A stretch of DNA of 64,000 nucleotides from Streptomyces ardesiacus (lineage in GTDB: Bacteria; Actinomycetota; Actinomycetes; Streptomycetales; Streptomycetaceae): positions 434,001 through 498,000 of the forward strand of contig NZ_BEWC01000001.1 in NCBI RefSeq assembly GCF_003112575.1, read 5' to 3'. Each line of letters begins with the position of its first letter. The first letter of the stretch is position 1. The translations under genes and the position numbers were made by a program. The notes under the pieces were generated by a model, which saw only the letters and a program-made list of their open reading frames with translations, did not search any database and had not been told where the DNA came from. Positions 18,018 through 27,250 of this stretch are shown one piece after another.

Positions 18018-19147
18018 GCGCGCTGCGCACCCGGCTGGGCACCCTCGCGGGCGCCGCCGTCCTCGCCGTACTCCTGTGGCGGCTCGGCACCGGCGCCCTC
18101 CTGGACGGGCTGCGCCGGATCGACGCGGTCACGGTGCTGGCCGCGCTGGGGATCGGGCTGGTCACCACGGTGTTCAGCGCCTGGCGCTGGGCCCTGGTGG
18201 CCCGGGGCCTGCGCATCCGGCTGCCGCTCGGAGCGGCGGTCGCCGACTACTACCGCGCCCTCTTCCTCAACGCCGCCCTCCCCGGCGGCGTCCTCGGAGA
18301 CGTGCACCGCGCCGTGCGGCACGGGCGGAGCGCCGGCGACCTGGGGCGCGGCGTGCGGGCCGTCGTCCTCGAACGGGTCGCCGGGCAGCTCGCGCTGACC
18401 GGTGCCGGGGCCGCCGTGCTGCTCACGATGCCGTCCCCGGTGAGGGGGGCGGCCCGGCATCTCGCGCCCCTCGTGGCGCTGGCCCTGCTCGGCGCGCTCG
18501 CCGTTCTGCTCGCCCTGCGCAGGAACCGGCCGCCCGCACGCCGGACGACCACCGCACGCCGGACGACCTCCGCACGCCGGACGACCTCCACCCGCCGGAC
18601 GCCCCCGCACCGCGGACGGGCCCTGCGGGCGGTGCTCGGCGAGGCGCGGGAAGGGCTGCTGTCCCGGCGGAACCTGCCGGGCGTCGCGGGCTCCTCCGTC
18701 GTCGTCCTGGCCGGACACCTCACGATGTTCGTGCTCGCCGCCCGCGTGGCCGGCAGCCCTGCCTCCGTCGCCGTGCTGGTGCCGCTGGCCGTGCTGGCCC
18801 TGCTCGCCATGGCGCTGCCGCTGAACGTCGGCGGCTGGGGCCCCCGGGAGGGCGTCACCGCCTGGGCGTTCGGCGCGGCGGGGCTCGGCGCGGGCACCGG
18901 GCTCGGCGTCGCCGTGGTGTACGGCGTGCTCGGCCTCGCGGCGAGCCTGCCCGGCGCCGTCGTCCTCGTCGCCCGCCGGCACACCGGCCGCTACGCGTCC
19001 CCGCCCGCCTCGTCGGACACGGTGACCGTCACTCCGGTCAGCAGCGCGAAACATTCCGCGAACGAATCCGCGAGGCTCGCCAGCAGTTCCTTCCCCTTTT
19101 CCGCCGATCCCAGTGAGGGGCGCCCGATGACACCCGAAGCGGTATAG
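18014..19147 (+). CDS. UPF0104/LPG-synthase-TM-type flippase-like membrane protein
   Basis: 377 residues from GTG 18014 (GTGA overlap). About eight membrane helices with the UPF0104/AglD motifs A-W-R-W near residue 58, NAALPGGVLGD (~95) and LNVGGWGPREG (~275). A hydrophilic interruption of tandem R-R-T-T-(T/S)-A repeats (residues ~175-198) separates two helix groups. Relatives translocate or modify lipid-linked sugars. The last ~52 codons run antisense through the 3' end of the creatininase gene and encode an implausible Ser/Thr tail. The true product may effectively end near residue 325, or the ancestral stop has been lost. Confidence 0.8.
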   Translation: MSALRTRLGTLAGAAVLAVLLWRLGTGALLDGLRRIDAVTVLAALGIGLVTTVFSAWRWALVARGLRIRLPLGAAVADYYRALFLNAALPGGVLGDVHRAVRHGRSAGDLGRGVRAVVLERVAGQLALTGAGAAVLLTMPSPVRGAARHLAPLVALALLGALAVLLALRRNRPPARRTTTARRTTSARRTTSTRRTPPHRGRALRAVLGEAREGLLSRRNLPGVAGSSVVVLAGHLTMFVLAARVAGSPASVAVLVPLAVLALLAMALPLNVGGWGPREGVTAWAFGAAGLGAGTGLGVAVVYGVLGLAASLPGAVVLVARRHTGRYASPPASSDTVTVTPVSSAKHSANESARLASSSFPFSADPSEGRPMTPEAV

Positions 19148-19743
19148 CCGGACATACCGAGGGAGAGCAGATGACGCCGGTCGTCCGCGACGCAATCGGC
19201 GGCCTCGTAACCGGGCCGCACCCATTCGGGGTGGGCGTGCAGCAGAATGGAGGTCTCTATTTCCCCGGCATGCATGTCGGTGAGCAGCGAGGTGACCACC
19301 CCCGCCCGTCGCCGCGCCGTTTCCCAGTCCTCCGCGGCCGGGAACAGCGCCAGCCGCTCACCGCGTGCCGAGGACTCCTGGACGACGTTGCCCAGGACGT
19401 AGTTCCCGCCGTGCCCGTTGACCACGACCAGGGCCTCGACGCCCGAGCGGCGCAGGGAGTCCGCTATGTCCCGCACCACCGCGTGCAGGGTCACCGCCGA
19501 GATGCTCACGGTCCCCGGCCAGCCGGCGTGCTCGTGCGAGCAGCCGATCGTCACCGGCGGCAGCAGGTGCACCGGGTAGGCGTCGGCCACCTCCCGGGCG
19601 ACGGCGCACGCGACGAGCGTGTCGGTCGCCAACGGCAGGTACGGGCCATGCTGTTCGTAGCTCCCGACCGGCAGGACCGCGACCTTGTGACCCCGTTCCC
19701 GCACGTCTTCGCTCGTGTCCGCCGGCACCAGTGAGACATCCAT
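18991..19743 (-). CDS. Creatininase-family amidohydrolase (possible formamidopyrimidine deformylase)
   Basis: 250 residues from ATG 19743; ATG 19761 lacks a ribosome site. Metal-site motifs of the family are complete: GSYEQHGPYLPLATDT (E30, H32, D41), VVNGHGGNYVLGN and DMHAGEIETS. Known members hydrolyse creatinine, trim mycofactocin peptide, or, as ArfB, remove formate from the formamidopyrimidine made by archaeal GTP cyclohydrolase III. It is transcribed divergently from the ribA-like gene, whose product is predicted to be that very formamidopyrimidine. ArfB-like deformylation is therefore my preferred role (inference). Its 3' end overlaps the flippase gene by 157 bp, tail to tail. Confidence 0.88.
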   Translation of the reverse strand: MDVSLVPADTSEDVRERGHKVAVLPVGSYEQHGPYLPLATDTLVACAVAREVADAYPVHLLPPVTIGCSHEHAGWPGTVSISAVTLHAVVRDIADSLRRSGVEALVVVNGHGGNYVLGNVVQESSARGERLALFPAAEDWETARRRAGVVTSLLTDMHAGEIETSILLHAHPEWVRPGYEAADCVADDRRHLLSLGMSGYTASGVIGRPSLGSAEKGKELLASLADSFAECFALLTGVTVTVSDEAGGDA

Positions 19744-19765
19744 TCCCGCACGGCCTTTCATGTCG

Positions 19766-19813
19766 GTTGAACTGTCGGCCGAACCGCCTGTCCAGCGGTT
19801 CCGTTGAACAGTC
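19766..19813. promoter_or_regulatory. Divergent control region: inverted repeat flanked by direct repeats
   Basis: In the 102-bp gap between the amidohydrolase and ribA-like genes, an inverted repeat GAACCGC (19781-19787) / GCGGTTC (19795-19801), 7-bp spacer, is flanked by two copies of GTTGAAC(T/A)GTC at 19766-19776 and 19803-19813. The symmetric arrangement suggests a shared operator; the regulator is unknown. Confidence 0.45.
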
Positions 19814-19845
19814 TGGTGAGCAATCAGTTGGGAAACGCGAGAATC

Positions 19846-20508
19846 ATGACAGAAAAAGTCGGTGTACTCGGCAAGAAGACGTCCCGGCGCACGGACGTGG
19901 AGCGGATCGTGGAAACACCGCTGCCCACCGTGTACGGGAAGTTCCGGGCGTACGGCTATCTCGACCACGAGCGCGGCGACGAACAAGTGGCCCTCGTCCA
20001 CGGCGACCTGGAGGCCGAGGGCGTGCTCACCCGGCTCCACTCCGAGTGCCTGACCGGCGACGCCTTCGGCTCCCGGCACTGCGAGTGCGGCGCCCAACTG
20101 GCCACCGCCCTGCGGCAGGTGGCCGACGCCGGCAGCGGCGTCGTGGTCTACCTGCGCGGCCACGAGGGGCGCGGCATCGGGCTGCTCGCCAAGCTGCGCG
20201 CGATGGCGCTGCAGGCCGAGGGACTGGACACCGTGGAGGCGAACCTCGCCCTCGGCCTGCCCGTGGACGCCCGCGACTACGGCGCCGCCGCCCGCATCCT
20301 CGACGACCTCGGGGTGCGCTCCGTACGGCTGATGTCCAACAACCCGCGCAAACGGGAGGCGTTGGTGCGGCACGGCATCCGGGTCGCCGAGCAGGTGCCG
20401 CTGCTGATACCGCCGTGCGAGTCCAACATCACCTACCTGCGCACCAAGCGGGAGCGGCTCGACCACCACCTGCCCCACCTCGACGCGATGGCGCACGCGC
20501 CGTCGTGA
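19846..20508 (+). CDS. ribA: GTP cyclohydrolase II, Met120 variant predicted to yield formamidopyrimidine (FAPy)
   Basis: 220 residues from ATG 19846. All GCH II features are present: Zn ligands Cys68, Cys79, Cys81 in [17 protein letters not shown], and [11 protein letters not shown] and NNPRKREAL for GTP binding. At the position where riboflavin-pathway enzymes have Tyr (LRAYALQ), this protein has Met: L-R-A-M120-A-L-Q. The S. coelicolor paralogue SCO6655, with the same Met120, is known to open the GTP ring but not release formate, giving 2-amino-5-formylamino-6-ribosylaminopyrimidinone phosphate. It is not embedded in a riboflavin operon, so a dedicated non-riboflavin pathway is likely. Ends 22 bp from the convergent serine hydrolase gene. 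Confidence 0.93.
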   Translation: MTEKVGVLGKKTSRRTDVERIVETPLPTVYGKFRAYGYLDHERGDEQVALVHGDLEAEGVLTRLHSECLTGDAFGSRHCECGAQLATALRQVADAGSGVVVYLRGHEGRGIGLLAKLRAMALQAEGLDTVEANLALGLPVDARDYGAAARILDDLGVRSVRLMSNNPRKREALVRHGIRVAEQVPLLIPPCESNITYLRTKRERLDHHLPHLDAMAHAPS

Positions 20509-20530
20509 GGGCCGGGACGGCCGGTGCGGA

Positions 20531-21766
20531 TCAGTCCCTGAGGGCCTGGTGCACCAGCCGCTTCAGGTCCGGGTAGACCGTGTGGGAGGACCTGGGCCGC
20601 ACCTGGGTCATGAACTGGACGCTCAGGTCACGGCCCGGGTCGACCCAGAAGGTGGTCGTCGCCACCCCGCTCCAGCCGTACGTCCCGAGCCCCGAGGGCG
20701 ACTGGGTGCGGGCCGGGTCGGTCACCACGGAGACGCCGAGGCCGAAGCCCACGCCGTCGTTGGCGGGCGTGTCGTGCGCGGGGCGGCTGCCGAGGGCGCG
20801 CAGGTCGGCACCGCCGGGGAGGTGGTTGCGGGTCATGAGGTCCACCGTGTGCGGGGCGAGCAGCCGGACGCCGTCGAGTTCGCCGCGCCGCCGCAGCAAC
20901 TCCGCGAAGCGGTGCACGTCGTGGGCGCTGGAGACCAGGCCGCCGCTGCCCGACAGGAACCGCGGGCGGCCCCGCAGCGGCAGCCCGGGGACCGGGACGA
21001 TGCCGCCGTCCTCCGTCTCGCCGTACAGCTCGGCCAGCCGGTCCGCCTGGGCGTCGGTGACGTGGAACCCGGTGTCCGTCATGCCGAGCGGCCCGAAGAT
21101 CCGCCCGGCGCAGAACACGTCCAGCGGCTGCCCGGACACCACCTCCACGAGCCGTCCCAGCACGTTGCTGGCCACCGAGTAGTTCCACCGGGTGCCCGGC
21201 TCGAACTGCAGGGGCAGCCGCGCGTACAGGTCGACCGTCTCGGCCAGGCCGGCGCCCGGCAGCACGGACGACTCGACACCGGCCGCCCGGTACAGCGCGT
21301 CGACGGGGTGGGCGTGGTAGAAGCCGAACGTCAGCCCGGCCGTGTGGGTCATCAGGTGCCGGACGCGGACCGGACCGGCGGCCGGGCGGGTGACGACGTC
21401 CTCCCCGGTGCCCTCGACGTACACCCGGGGCTCCGCGAAGGCCGGAAGGTACCGGTCCACCGGGTCGTCCAGCGCCAGCCGTCCCTCCTCCACCAGCATC
21501 AGCACGGCCACGGAGGTGACCGGTTTGGTCATGGAGTAGATCCGCCACAGCGTGTCGGCCGTCACCGGGAGCCCGGCCGCGACGTCCCGCATTCCGTGCA
21601 CGGTCAGATGGGCGACCCGGCCGCCGCGCGCGACCGCGACGAGGAATCCGGGCAACAGGCCCGCGTCGACCTGCCGGGCGAAGTGCCCGTCGAGCCGGTC
21701 CAGCGCCTCGGGGTCCAGCCCGGCCGCGCCCGCGTCGACCTCCTGTCGCAGGGGTGGCATCGCCAT
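20531..21766 (-). CDS. Beta-lactamase-fold serine hydrolase (class C / esterase-like)
   Basis: 411 residues from ATG 21766 (AAGGAG upstream; ATG 21760 two codons later is also possible). The catalytic S-x-x-K appears as I-Y-S-M-T-K-P-V near residue 75 and the Tyr motif as W-N-Y-S-V-A-S-N-V (~180). No signal peptide, so it is probably a cytoplasmic esterase, transesterase or D-aminopeptidase-like enzyme rather than a secreted beta-lactamase. Substrate unknown. It stands between the ribA-like gene (convergent) and the end of the pentose phosphate operon, separated from the latter by 245 bp in which I see no gene. Confidence 0.87.
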   Translation of the reverse strand: MAMPPLRQEVDAGAAGLDPEALDRLDGHFARQVDAGLLPGFLVAVARGGRVAHLTVHGMRDVAAGLPVTADTLWRIYSMTKPVTSVAVLMLVEEGRLALDDPVDRYLPAFAEPRVYVEGTGEDVVTRPAAGPVRVRHLMTHTAGLTFGFYHAHPVDALYRAAGVESSVLPGAGLAETVDLYARLPLQFEPGTRWNYSVASNVLGRLVEVVSGQPLDVFCAGRIFGPLGMTDTGFHVTDAQADRLAELYGETEDGGIVPVPGLPLRGRPRFLSGSGGLVSSAHDVHRFAELLRRRGELDGVRLLAPHTVDLMTRNHLPGGADLRALGSRPAHDTPANDGVGFGLGVSVVTDPARTQSPSGLGTYGWSGVATTTFWVDPGRDLSVQFMTQVRPRSSHTVYPDLKRLVHQALRD

Positions 21767-22011
21767 CGTTCTCCTTGATCGTCCTTCGGGGCGGTTCTGG
21801 CATACCCCGCGCACGCGCCCTCGGAACCCGGGCGCGTGGGGATCAGGACCTGCGACAGGACACGTACAGGACCCGCGACGAGACGTGGAACATGACGGAC
21901 GAGGGGGGGGAGGACGGCGACACGGATCGGCCGGCGCCGGGCCGTCGGACCCCACCGGGGAGGGCCGCGGCCTGACGCCGGCCGATCACGTGGACGCGCT
22001 TCGGGCGCCGC

Positions 22012-22893
22012 CTACTTCTTGGCCGACTCCACGGCGTGGCCGCCGAACTGGTTGCGCAGCGCGGCGATCATCTTCATCTGCGGCGAGTCGTCCTGCCGGG
22101 ACGCGAACCGCGCGAAGAGGGAGGCCGTGATCGCGGGCAGCGGCACGGCGTTGTCGATCGCCGCCTCCACCGTCCAGCGTCCCTCGCCGGAGTCGTCGGC
22201 GTAACCGCGCAGCTTCTCGAGGTGCTGGTCCTCGTCCAGGGCGTTGACCGCGAGGTCGAGGAGCCAGGAGCGGATCACCGTGCCCTCCTGCCAGGAGCGG
22301 AAGACCTCGCGGACGTTGTCCACGGAGTCGACCTTCTCCAGCAGCTCCCAGCCCTCGGCGTAGGCCTGCATCATGGCGTACTCGATGCCGTTGTGGACCA
22401 TCTTGGAGAAGTGCCCGGCACCGACCTTGCCCGCGTGGACGTAGCCGTAGGGGCCGTCGGGCTTGAGGGCGTCGAAGATCGGCTTGAGGTCGTCGACGTG
22501 CTCCTTCTCGCCGCCGACCATCAGCGCGTAACCGTTCTTCAGACCCCACACGCCGCCCGAGACGCCCGCGTCGACGAAGTTGATGCCGCGCTTGCCCAGC
22601 TCCGCGGCGTGCTTCTCGTCGTCCGTCCAGCGCGAGTTGCCGCCGTCGATGACGGTGTCACCGGGCTTGAGCAGCGTCGCCAGCTGGTCGACGACGTGCT
22701 GGGTGGCGGCGCCGGCCGGGACCATCACCCAGACCGCGCGCGGCCGCTCCAGGCGGTCGACCAGCTCGACCAGACTGTCCACGTCGGCCCGCTCGGGATT
22801 GGTGTCGTATCCGACGACGGTGTGGCCGGCGTTGCGCAGACGCTCGCGCATGTTGCCGCCCATCTTGCCGAGACCCACAAGACCGATCTGCAT
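22012..22893 (-). CDS. gnd: 6-phosphogluconate dehydrogenase, short (GndA/YqeC) type
   Basis: 293 residues, the length of the short bacterial form rather than the ~470-residue form. Dinucleotide site GLVGLGKMGGNM at the N-terminus, then D-G-G-N-S-R-W and the substrate/catalytic stretch VGAGHFSKMVHNGIEY (Lys and His-Asn residues). Oxidatively decarboxylates 6-phosphogluconate to ribulose-5-phosphate; short forms often prefer NAD. The acidic residue pattern after strand 2 (GYDTNPERA) is consistent with NAD use. Last gene of the six-gene operon, one base after the pgi stop. Confidence 0.95.
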   Translation of the reverse strand: MQIGLVGLGKMGGNMRERLRNAGHTVVGYDTNPERADVDSLVELVDRLERPRAVWVMVPAGAATQHVVDQLATLLKPGDTVIDGGNSRWTDDEKHAAELGKRGINFVDAGVSGGVWGLKNGYALMVGGEKEHVDDLKPIFDALKPDGPYGYVHAGKVGAGHFSKMVHNGIEYAMMQAYAEGWELLEKVDSVDNVREVFRSWQEGTVIRSWLLDLAVNALDEDQHLEKLRGYADDSGEGRWTVEAAIDNAVPLPAITASLFARFASRQDDSPQMKMIAALRNQFGGHAVESAKK

Positions 22894-22894
22894 G

Positions 22895-24547
22895 TCAGCG
22901 CACTTCCTTCAGTTCACGGTAGGCGGCCACCAGCGCGGCCGTGGACGGATCGAGGCCGGGCACGTCGGCGCCCTCGGTGAGGGCCGGTTCGACGCGCTTG
23001 GCGAGCACCTTGCCGAGCTCGACGCCCCACTGGTCGAAGGAGTCGATGTTCCAGATCGCGCCCTGGACGAACACCTTGTGTTCGTAGAGCGCGATGAGCT
23101 GGCCGAGGACGGACGGGGTCAGCTCGGCGGCCAGGACGGTGGTGGTGGGGTGGTTGCCGCGGAAGGTCTTGTGCGGGACCAGTTCCTCGGGCACCCCTTC
23201 GGCGCGCACCTCGTCGGGGGTCTTGCCGAAGGCGAGGGCCTGGGTCTGCGCGAAGAAGTTGGCCATCAGCAGGTCGTGCTGGGCCTTGAGCCCGTCGCCC
23301 AGTTCGTCCACGGGCCGCGCGAAGCCGATGAAGTCCGCCGGGATCAGCTTCGTGCCCTGGTGGATCAACTGGTAGTAGGCGTGCTGCCCGTTGGTGCCGG
23401 GCGTCCCCCAGACCACCGGCCCGGTCTGCCAGTGCACCGCATTGCCCTCGCGGTCCACCGACTTGCCGTTGGACTCCATGTCGAGCTGCTGGAGGTACGC
23501 CGTGAACTTCGACAGGTAGTGCGAGTACGGCAGCACCGCGTGGGACTGCGCGCCCAGGAAGTCGCCGTACCAGACGCCGAGCAGGCCGAGGATCAGCGGT
23601 GCGTTGGCCGGGGCCTCGGCGTTGCGGAAGTGTTCGTCGACGATGCGGAAGCCGTCGAGCATCTCGCGGAAGCGGTCCGGGCCGATGGCGATCATCAGGG
23701 ACAGGCCGATGGCCGAGTCGAACGAGTACCGGCCGCCGACCCAGTCCCAGAACTCGAACATGTTGGCCGTGTCGATGCCGAAGTCCGCGACCTTCTCGGC
23801 GTTGGTCGACAGCGCCACGAAGTGCTTGGCCACGGCCTTCTCGTCGCCCCCGAGACCGGCCAGCAGCCACGAGCGCGCCGAGGTGGCGTTGGTGATCGTC
23901 TCGATGGTGGTGAAGGTCTTGGAGGCGATGACGAACAGCGTCTCGGCGGGGTCGAGGTCGCGGACCGCCTCGTGCAGGTCGGCGCCGTCCACGTTGGAGA
24001 CGAAGCGGACCGTGAGCGAGCGGTCGGTGAAGGCCCGCAGCGCCTCGTAGGCCATCGCGGGGCCCAGGTCCGAGCCGCCGATGCCGACGTTGACGACGTT
24101 CTTGATGCGCTTGCCGGTGTGCCCGGTCCACGCACCGCCGCGGACCCGGTCGGCGAAGCCGGCCATCCTGTCGAGCACCGCGTGCACCTTGGGGACGACG
24201 TTCTCGCCGTCGACCTCGATCACCGCGTCCCGCGGGGCCCGCAGCGCGGTGTGCAGGACGGCCCGGTCCTCGGTGATGTTGATGCGCTCACCGCGGAACA
24301 TGGCGTCCCGCAGCCCGAACACGTCGGTCGCCGCGGCCAGTTCCCGCAGCAGCCGCAGCGTCTCGTCCGTGACGAGGTGCTTGGAGTAGTCGATGCGCAG
24401 GTCGCCGACGCGCACCACGTACCGCTCCGCACGCCCGGGGTCCCGGGCGAACAGCTCACGCAGGTCCGGGTGGGACAGCGGGCCCTTGCTGTGGTCGGCG
24501 AGCGCGGTCCACTCGGGCCGCTGGTCGAGCCTGGGGGTGTCAGACAT
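22895..24547 (-). CDS. pgi: Glucose-6-phosphate isomerase
   Basis: 550 residues, normal length. Family signatures: [28 protein letters not shown] and the active-site segment [19 protein letters not shown] containing the catalytic His. Interconverts glucose-6-phosphate and fructose-6-phosphate, letting the operon recycle hexose through the oxidative branch. The start at 24547 overlaps the opcA stop by 8 bp. Confidence 0.97.
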   Translation of the reverse strand: MSDTPRLDQRPEWTALADHSKGPLSHPDLRELFARDPGRAERYVVRVGDLRIDYSKHLVTDETLRLLRELAAATDVFGLRDAMFRGERINITEDRAVLHTALRAPRDAVIEVDGENVVPKVHAVLDRMAGFADRVRGGAWTGHTGKRIKNVVNVGIGGSDLGPAMAYEALRAFTDRSLTVRFVSNVDGADLHEAVRDLDPAETLFVIASKTFTTIETITNATSARSWLLAGLGGDEKAVAKHFVALSTNAEKVADFGIDTANMFEFWDWVGGRYSFDSAIGLSLMIAIGPDRFREMLDGFRIVDEHFRNAEAPANAPLILGLLGVWYGDFLGAQSHAVLPYSHYLSKFTAYLQQLDMESNGKSVDREGNAVHWQTGPVVWGTPGTNGQHAYYQLIHQGTKLIPADFIGFARPVDELGDGLKAQHDLLMANFFAQTQALAFGKTPDEVRAEGVPEELVPHKTFRGNHPTTTVLAAELTPSVLGQLIALYEHKVFVQGAIWNIDSFDQWGVELGKVLAKRVEPALTEGADVPGLDPSTAALVAAYRELKEVR

Positions 24548-25475
24548 GGACGGGGTTCTCCTTGCGGGCCTCGCCGCGCAGGGCGACGGCGTACATCTCG
24601 TCGGCGTCGAGGCGCCTGAGCTCCTCGGCGATCAGTTCGGAGGTGGGGCGCACCTTCAGGGCGACGGAGCGCGGGGGCTGCCCGGGAAGGGTCATCGTGG
24701 CGAGCGGTCCCTCCGGCCGGTCGACGACGATCTCGCCGTTCGCCGTGCCCAGCCGGACGGCGGTGACGACCGGCCCGGCGGTGATCACGCGGTCCACGCG
24801 GACGGCGAGGCGGGCCTCCAGCCAGCGGGCCAGCAGCTCGGCGGCCGGGTTGTCCGCCTCGGCCTCCACGACCGCCGACGTCACCGGCACCCGGGCCTGG
24901 TCCAGGGCCGCGGCCAGCATCGAACGCCACAGCGTCAGCCGGGTCCAGGCGAGGTCGGTGTCGCCGGGCGCGTAGGCGTGGACCCGGCGCTCCAGGGCCT
25001 CCATCGGCCGCTCCACCGTGTACAGGTCGGTGATCCGGCGCTGGGCCAGCGCGCCCAGCGGGTCCTTCGCCGGGTTGTCCGGCGCCTCCACCGGCCACCA
25101 CACGACGACCGGCGCGTCCGGCAGCAGCAGCGGCAGCACCACCGAGTCGGCGTGCTCGGACACCTCCCCGTACATGCGCAGGACGACGGTCTCGCCGGTG
25201 CCGGCCTCGGAGCCGACCCGGACCTCGGCGTCCAGGTGCGAACGGGTGCGGTCGCGCAGGTTGCGGGGGTGGCGCTTGATGACGACCAGGGTGCGCGAGG
25301 GGTGCTCGTGGGAGGCCTCCTCGGCCGCCTTGGTCGCGTCGTAGGCGTTCTCCTCGTCGGTGACGATGACCAGGGTGAGCACCATGCCCACGGCCGGGGT
25401 GCCGATCGCCCGGCGGCCCTGCACCAGCGCCTTGTTGATCTTGCTTGCCGTGGTGTCGGTCAGGTCGATCCTCAT
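24540..25475 (-). CDS. opcA: OpcA, allosteric activator of glucose-6-phosphate dehydrogenase
   Basis: 311 residues from ATG 25475, which overlaps the zwf stop (ATGA). Recognised by [17 protein letters not shown] at the N-terminus, [36 protein letters not shown] and the terminal [17 protein letters not shown]. OpcA is a cofactor/chaperone that raises G6PDH activity in actinobacteria and cyanobacteria; its coupling directly behind zwf supports a stoichiometric complex. Confidence 0.95.
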   Translation of the reverse strand: MRIDLTDTTASKINKALVQGRRAIGTPAVGMVLTLVIVTDEENAYDATKAAEEASHEHPSRTLVVIKRHPRNLRDRTRSHLDAEVRVGSEAGTGETVVLRMYGEVSEHADSVVLPLLLPDAPVVVWWPVEAPDNPAKDPLGALAQRRITDLYTVERPMEALERRVHAYAPGDTDLAWTRLTLWRSMLAAALDQARVPVTSAVVEAEADNPAAELLARWLEARLAVRVDRVITAGPVVTAVRLGTANGEIVVDRPEGPLATMTLPGQPPRSVALKVRPTSELIAEELRRLDADEMYAVALRGEARKENPVHV

Positions 25476-27250
25476 GGCCTGCGCCAGCTCCGTCCGTCTC
25501 GTGCGAGCATCTCGTCCGCTTCCCGCGGTCCCCAGCCGCCCGACGCGTACTGCGCGGGCTTGTCGTGCGAGGCCCAGTACTCCTCGATCGGGTCGAGGAT
25601 CCGCCAGGACTCTTCCACCTCCTGGTGGCGCGGGAACAGGTTGGCGTCCCCCAGAAGGACGTCCAGGATCAGCCGTTCGTACGCCTCCGGGCTGGACTCC
25701 GTGAAGGACTCGCCGTAGGCGAAGTCCATCGACACGTCCCGGATCTCCATCGACGTGCCCGGCACCTTGGAACCGAAGCGCACGGTCATGCCCTCGTCGG
25801 GCTGGACGCGGATGACGATGGCGTTCTCGCCCAGCTCCTCCGTCGCCGTGGAGTCGAAGGGGGAGTGCGGGGCCCGCTGGAAGACGACCGCGATCTCGGT
25901 GACGCGGCGGCCCAGGCGCTTGCCGGTGCGCAGGTAGAAGGGGACGCCCGCCCAGCGGCGGTTGTCGATGCCGAGCTTGATGGCCGCGTAGGTGTCGGTG
26001 GTGGAGGCCGGGTCGATGCCCTCCTCCTCCAGGTAGCCGGGCACCTGCGCGCCGCCCTGCCAGCCGCCCGCGTACTGGCCGCGCACCGTGTGCTCGCCCA
26101 GGTCGTCCGGCAGCCGCACGGCCCGCAGCACCTTCAGCTTCTCGGTGAGCAGCGACCGCGCGTCGAAGGCGGCCGGCTCCTCCATGGCGGTCAGGGCCAT
26201 GAGCTGGAGCAGGTGGTTCTGGATGACGTCGCGCGCCGCGCCGATGCCGTCGTAGTAGCCGGCCCGGCCGCCGATGCCGATATCCTCGGCCATCGTGATC
26301 TGCACGTGGTCGACGTAGGAGCGGTTCCAGATCGGCTCGTACATGGTGTTGGCGAAGCGCAGCGCCAGGATGTTCTGGACGGTCTCCTTGCCCAGGTAGT
26401 GGTCGATGCGGAAGACCTGCTCCGGGTCGAAGACCTCGTGCACCAGCGCGTTGAGGTCGCGGGCGCTGTCGAGGTCGTGGCCGAACGGCTTCTCGATCAC
26501 CGCACGGCGCCAGGAGCCGTCCGGCGCGTCGGTCAGGCCGTGCTTCTTGAGCTGCTGCACGACCTTCGGGAAGAACTTCGGCGGCACGGAGAGGTAGAAG
26601 GCGTAATTGCCGCTGGTGCCGCGGGAGGCGTCCAGCTCCTCCACGGCGTCGTGCAGCTGTTCGAACGCCTGGTCGTCGTCGAAGTCGCCCGGGATGAACC
26701 GCATGCCCTCGGAGAGCTGCTGCCAGACCTCCTCGCGGAACGGCGTGCGCGCGTGCTCCTTGACCGCGTCGTGCACGACCTGGGCGAAGTCCTGGTCCTC
26801 CCAGTCCCGGCGGGCGAAGCCGACCAGCGAGAAGCCCGGCGGCAGCAGGCCGCGGTTGGCCAGGTCGTACACGGCCGGCATCAGCTTGCGGCGGGACAGG
26901 TCGCCGGTGACGCCGAAGATGACCAGCCCCGAGGGGCCCGCGATGCGGGGCAGCCGGCGGTCCCGGGGATCGCGCAGCGGGTTGCTCCAGTCGAGCGGCG
27001 CCACCGGCTCGACGGCCTTCGCGGCCGCGCCCCTGCCCTTCGCCCCCTTGGCGGCGCGGGCCGTCCCGGTCTTCTTCGCGCTCCGGGGAGCCTTCGGCGA
27101 CCTGGACGCCGTCGCCGCACCGGCGGCACCGGCCTCCTCGGCCTCCTCGGCGTGCAGCGGCCCCGCCGCCTCCCGGGCCGTCCGGGTCTCCTTGGCCTCC
27201 TTCGACGCCTTGGTCTCCTGGGCCGCCCCAGCGGGAAGCTCCTCGCTCAT
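25472..27250 (-). CDS. zwf: Glucose-6-phosphate 1-dehydrogenase with Ala/Lys-rich N-terminal extension
   Basis: 592 residues, about 80 longer than usual G6PDH (~510). Residues 1-~80 are a low-complexity Ala/Lys/Glu/Arg segment ([22 protein letters not shown]), then the enzyme proper: Rossmann loop [15 protein letters not shown] near residue 110, IEKPFGHD, and the catalytic R-I-D-H-Y-L-G-K-E near residue 280. Converts glucose-6-phosphate to 6-phosphogluconolactone, producing NADPH. Overlaps tal upstream (ATGA) and opcA downstream (ATGA). The extension lacks secretion features and may be disordered. Confidence 0.96.
   Translation of the reverse strand: MSEELPAGAAQETKASKEAKETRTAREAAGPLHAEEAEEAGAAGAATASRSPKAPRSAKKTGTARAAKGAKGRGAAAKAVEPVAPLDWSNPLRDPRDRRLPRIAGPSGLVIFGVTGDLSRRKLMPAVYDLANRGLLPPGFSLVGFARRDWEDQDFAQVVHDAVKEHARTPFREEVWQQLSEGMRFIPGDFDDDQAFEQLHDAVEELDASRGTSGNYAFYLSVPPKFFPKVVQQLKKHGLTDAPDGSWRRAVIEKPFGHDLDSARDLNALVHEVFDPEQVFRIDHYLGKETVQNILALRFANTMYEPIWNRSYVDHVQITMAEDIGIGGRAGYYDGIGAARDVIQNHLLQLMALTAMEEPAAFDARSLLTEKLKVLRAVRLPDDLGEHTVRGQYAGGWQGGAQVPGYLEEEGIDPASTTDTYAAIKLGIDNRRWAGVPFYLRTGKRLGRRVTEIAVVFQRAPHSPFDSTATEELGENAIVIRVQPDEGMTVRFGSKVPGTSMEIRDVSMDFAYGESFTESSPEAYERLILDVLLGDANLFPRHQEVEESWRILDPIEEYWASHDKPAQYASGGWGPREADEMLARDGRSWRRP

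Noticed and set aside
20531..21766. Secreted beta-lactamase (resistance gene)
   Set aside because: No signal peptide, and the S-M-T-K / Y-S-V motifs fit the broad esterase/class C-like family rather than a resistance enzyme.
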